Made by a program: the position numbers and the translations under genes. Below, one piece after another: positions 4,951 through 5,246 of a stretch of DNA of 5,246 nt; position 1 is the first letter of the stretch, and each line of letters begins with the position of its first letter. The stretch spans positions 1 through 5,246 of the forward strand of contig JAFYRH010000006.1 of NCBI GenBank assembly GCA_017559555.1, read 5' to 3'. The notes under the pieces were generated by a model. That model saw only the letters and a list, made by a program, of their open reading frames with translations, was not told the DNA's origin and made no database searches. Origin of the DNA: Clostridia bacterium (lineage in GTDB: Bacteria > Bacillota > Clostridia > Oscillospirales > CAG-272).

Positions 4951-5246
4951 GTATAAGAAAAAATACGGGCGCATGACGGTTGGCGCGTGGCTGAATATGG
5001 AAATGGAGCATACCAATCCACTTTGGATGATATTGATGGGCGGCGGGCTGATGGTTGGCGGAATGCTCGTTCGCTTTTTTGTGGGGAGTCCTTATAAGAC
5101 ACTTATGACAATGGGCGTTTCGGATATCGTTCCGCCCTCGTGGTTGATGGCACTTTTATGGACGGTTTCTTTCCTTGTTGTAGGATGTGCGGCAGGGTTT
5201 GCCTTTGGTTACCGCTCTCGTGGATGCGAGGTGGATAAATACAAAG
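4949..5246 (+). CDS. TspO/MBR-like integral membrane protein, N-terminal part (cut by the window end)
   Basis: The frame is open from TTG 4949 to the last base (99 codons). Residues 1-8 are basic, then a Met-rich polar stretch, a hydrophobic segment (about 24-45) with a Gly-rich core, a short loop with a SPYKTL stretch, and a second segment (about 64-87) reading VPPSWLMALLWTVSFLVVG. The pair 'Gly-rich helix, short loop, PPxW....WTxxFxxxG' resembles TspO/MBR (tryptophan-rich sensory) proteins, membrane proteins of about five helices that bind tetrapyrroles and related ligands. Some Trp positions differ from typical members and the remaining helices are not seen, so this is a tentative family call; an unrelated small membrane protein is possible. 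The start is uncertain: TTG 4949 has GGGAGG upstream, while ATG 4973 would shorten the protein by 8 residues. No separate promoter is clear; expression may depend on read-through of the terminator. Confidence 0.55.
   Translation, partial: MYKKKYGRMTVGAWLNMEMEHTNPLWMILMGGGLMVGGMLVRFFVGSPYKTLMTMGVSDIVPPSWLMALLWTVSFLVVGCAAGFAFGYRSRGCEVDKYK

Noticed and set aside
4734..5102. 122-codon open frame on the minus strand at the right end
   Set aside because: It crosses the PBP end, the terminator and the TspO-like frame; its composition (Ser/Arg/Pro/Cys rich) is typical of antisense translation.
1..5246. CRISPR array, insertion sequence, tRNA/rRNA, toxin-antitoxin or defence system
   Set aside because: No repeated spacer pattern, transposase, paired terminal repeats, or recognisable RNA gene was seen; the small genes do not fit a toxin-antitoxin pair.

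Overview
The window looks like a chromosomal piece from a spore-former-type member of the Bacillota, most likely class Clostridia (Oscillospiraceae-like or a related uncultured gut lineage). The reasons are the protein families present (an S11 D-Ala-D-Ala carboxypeptidase, an Amidase_6 protein, a BofC-C-like protein and a PBP1A-type class A PBP), strong AGGAG-type ribosome binding sites, GTG/TTG starts, and a moderate base composition (mid-40s % GC by eye, not computed). No species can be named from the sequence alone.

Layout from left to right. (1) Positions 1-176 hold the 3' end of an unrecognised AT-rich gene, which overlaps the next start. (2) 142-1242 (+) encodes a membrane-anchored D-Ala-D-Ala carboxypeptidase whose second active-site motif reads SAS instead of SxN. 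(3) The short gap at 1243-1307 is almost entirely a long hairpin that buries the next ribosome binding site and contains a sporulation-type -10 sequence. (4) 1308-1871 (+) encodes an Amidase_6-type cysteine hydrolase without a signal peptide. (5) A strong bidirectional terminator at 1877-1906 separates it from the convergent gene. (6) 1905-2324 (-) encodes a small membrane protein with a BofC-C-like end. (7) A 112-bp divergent promoter region (2325-2436) follows. (8) 2437-4896 (+) encodes a class A penicillin-binding protein with a Cys-rich C-terminal tail. (9) Two tandem hairpins lie at 4884-4950. (10) 4949-5246 (+) is the N-terminal part of a TspO/MBR-like membrane protein, cut by the window end.

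Most of the window concerns the cell envelope. The class A PBP polymerises glycan strands and cross-links them, and the carboxypeptidase trims pentapeptide stems and so limits cross-linking. The Amidase_6 protein is a predicted amide hydrolase of unknown substrate. The BofC-like protein is transcribed divergently from the PBP and belongs to a domain class known in Bacillus from sporulation signalling. Its function here is unknown.

I see no CRISPR array, insertion sequence, tRNA or rRNA, and no clear new multi-gene system. The most interesting signals are the two intergenic hairpins that combine terminator-like form with a buried ribosome binding site, the altered SxN motif, and the cysteine cluster in the PBP tail.
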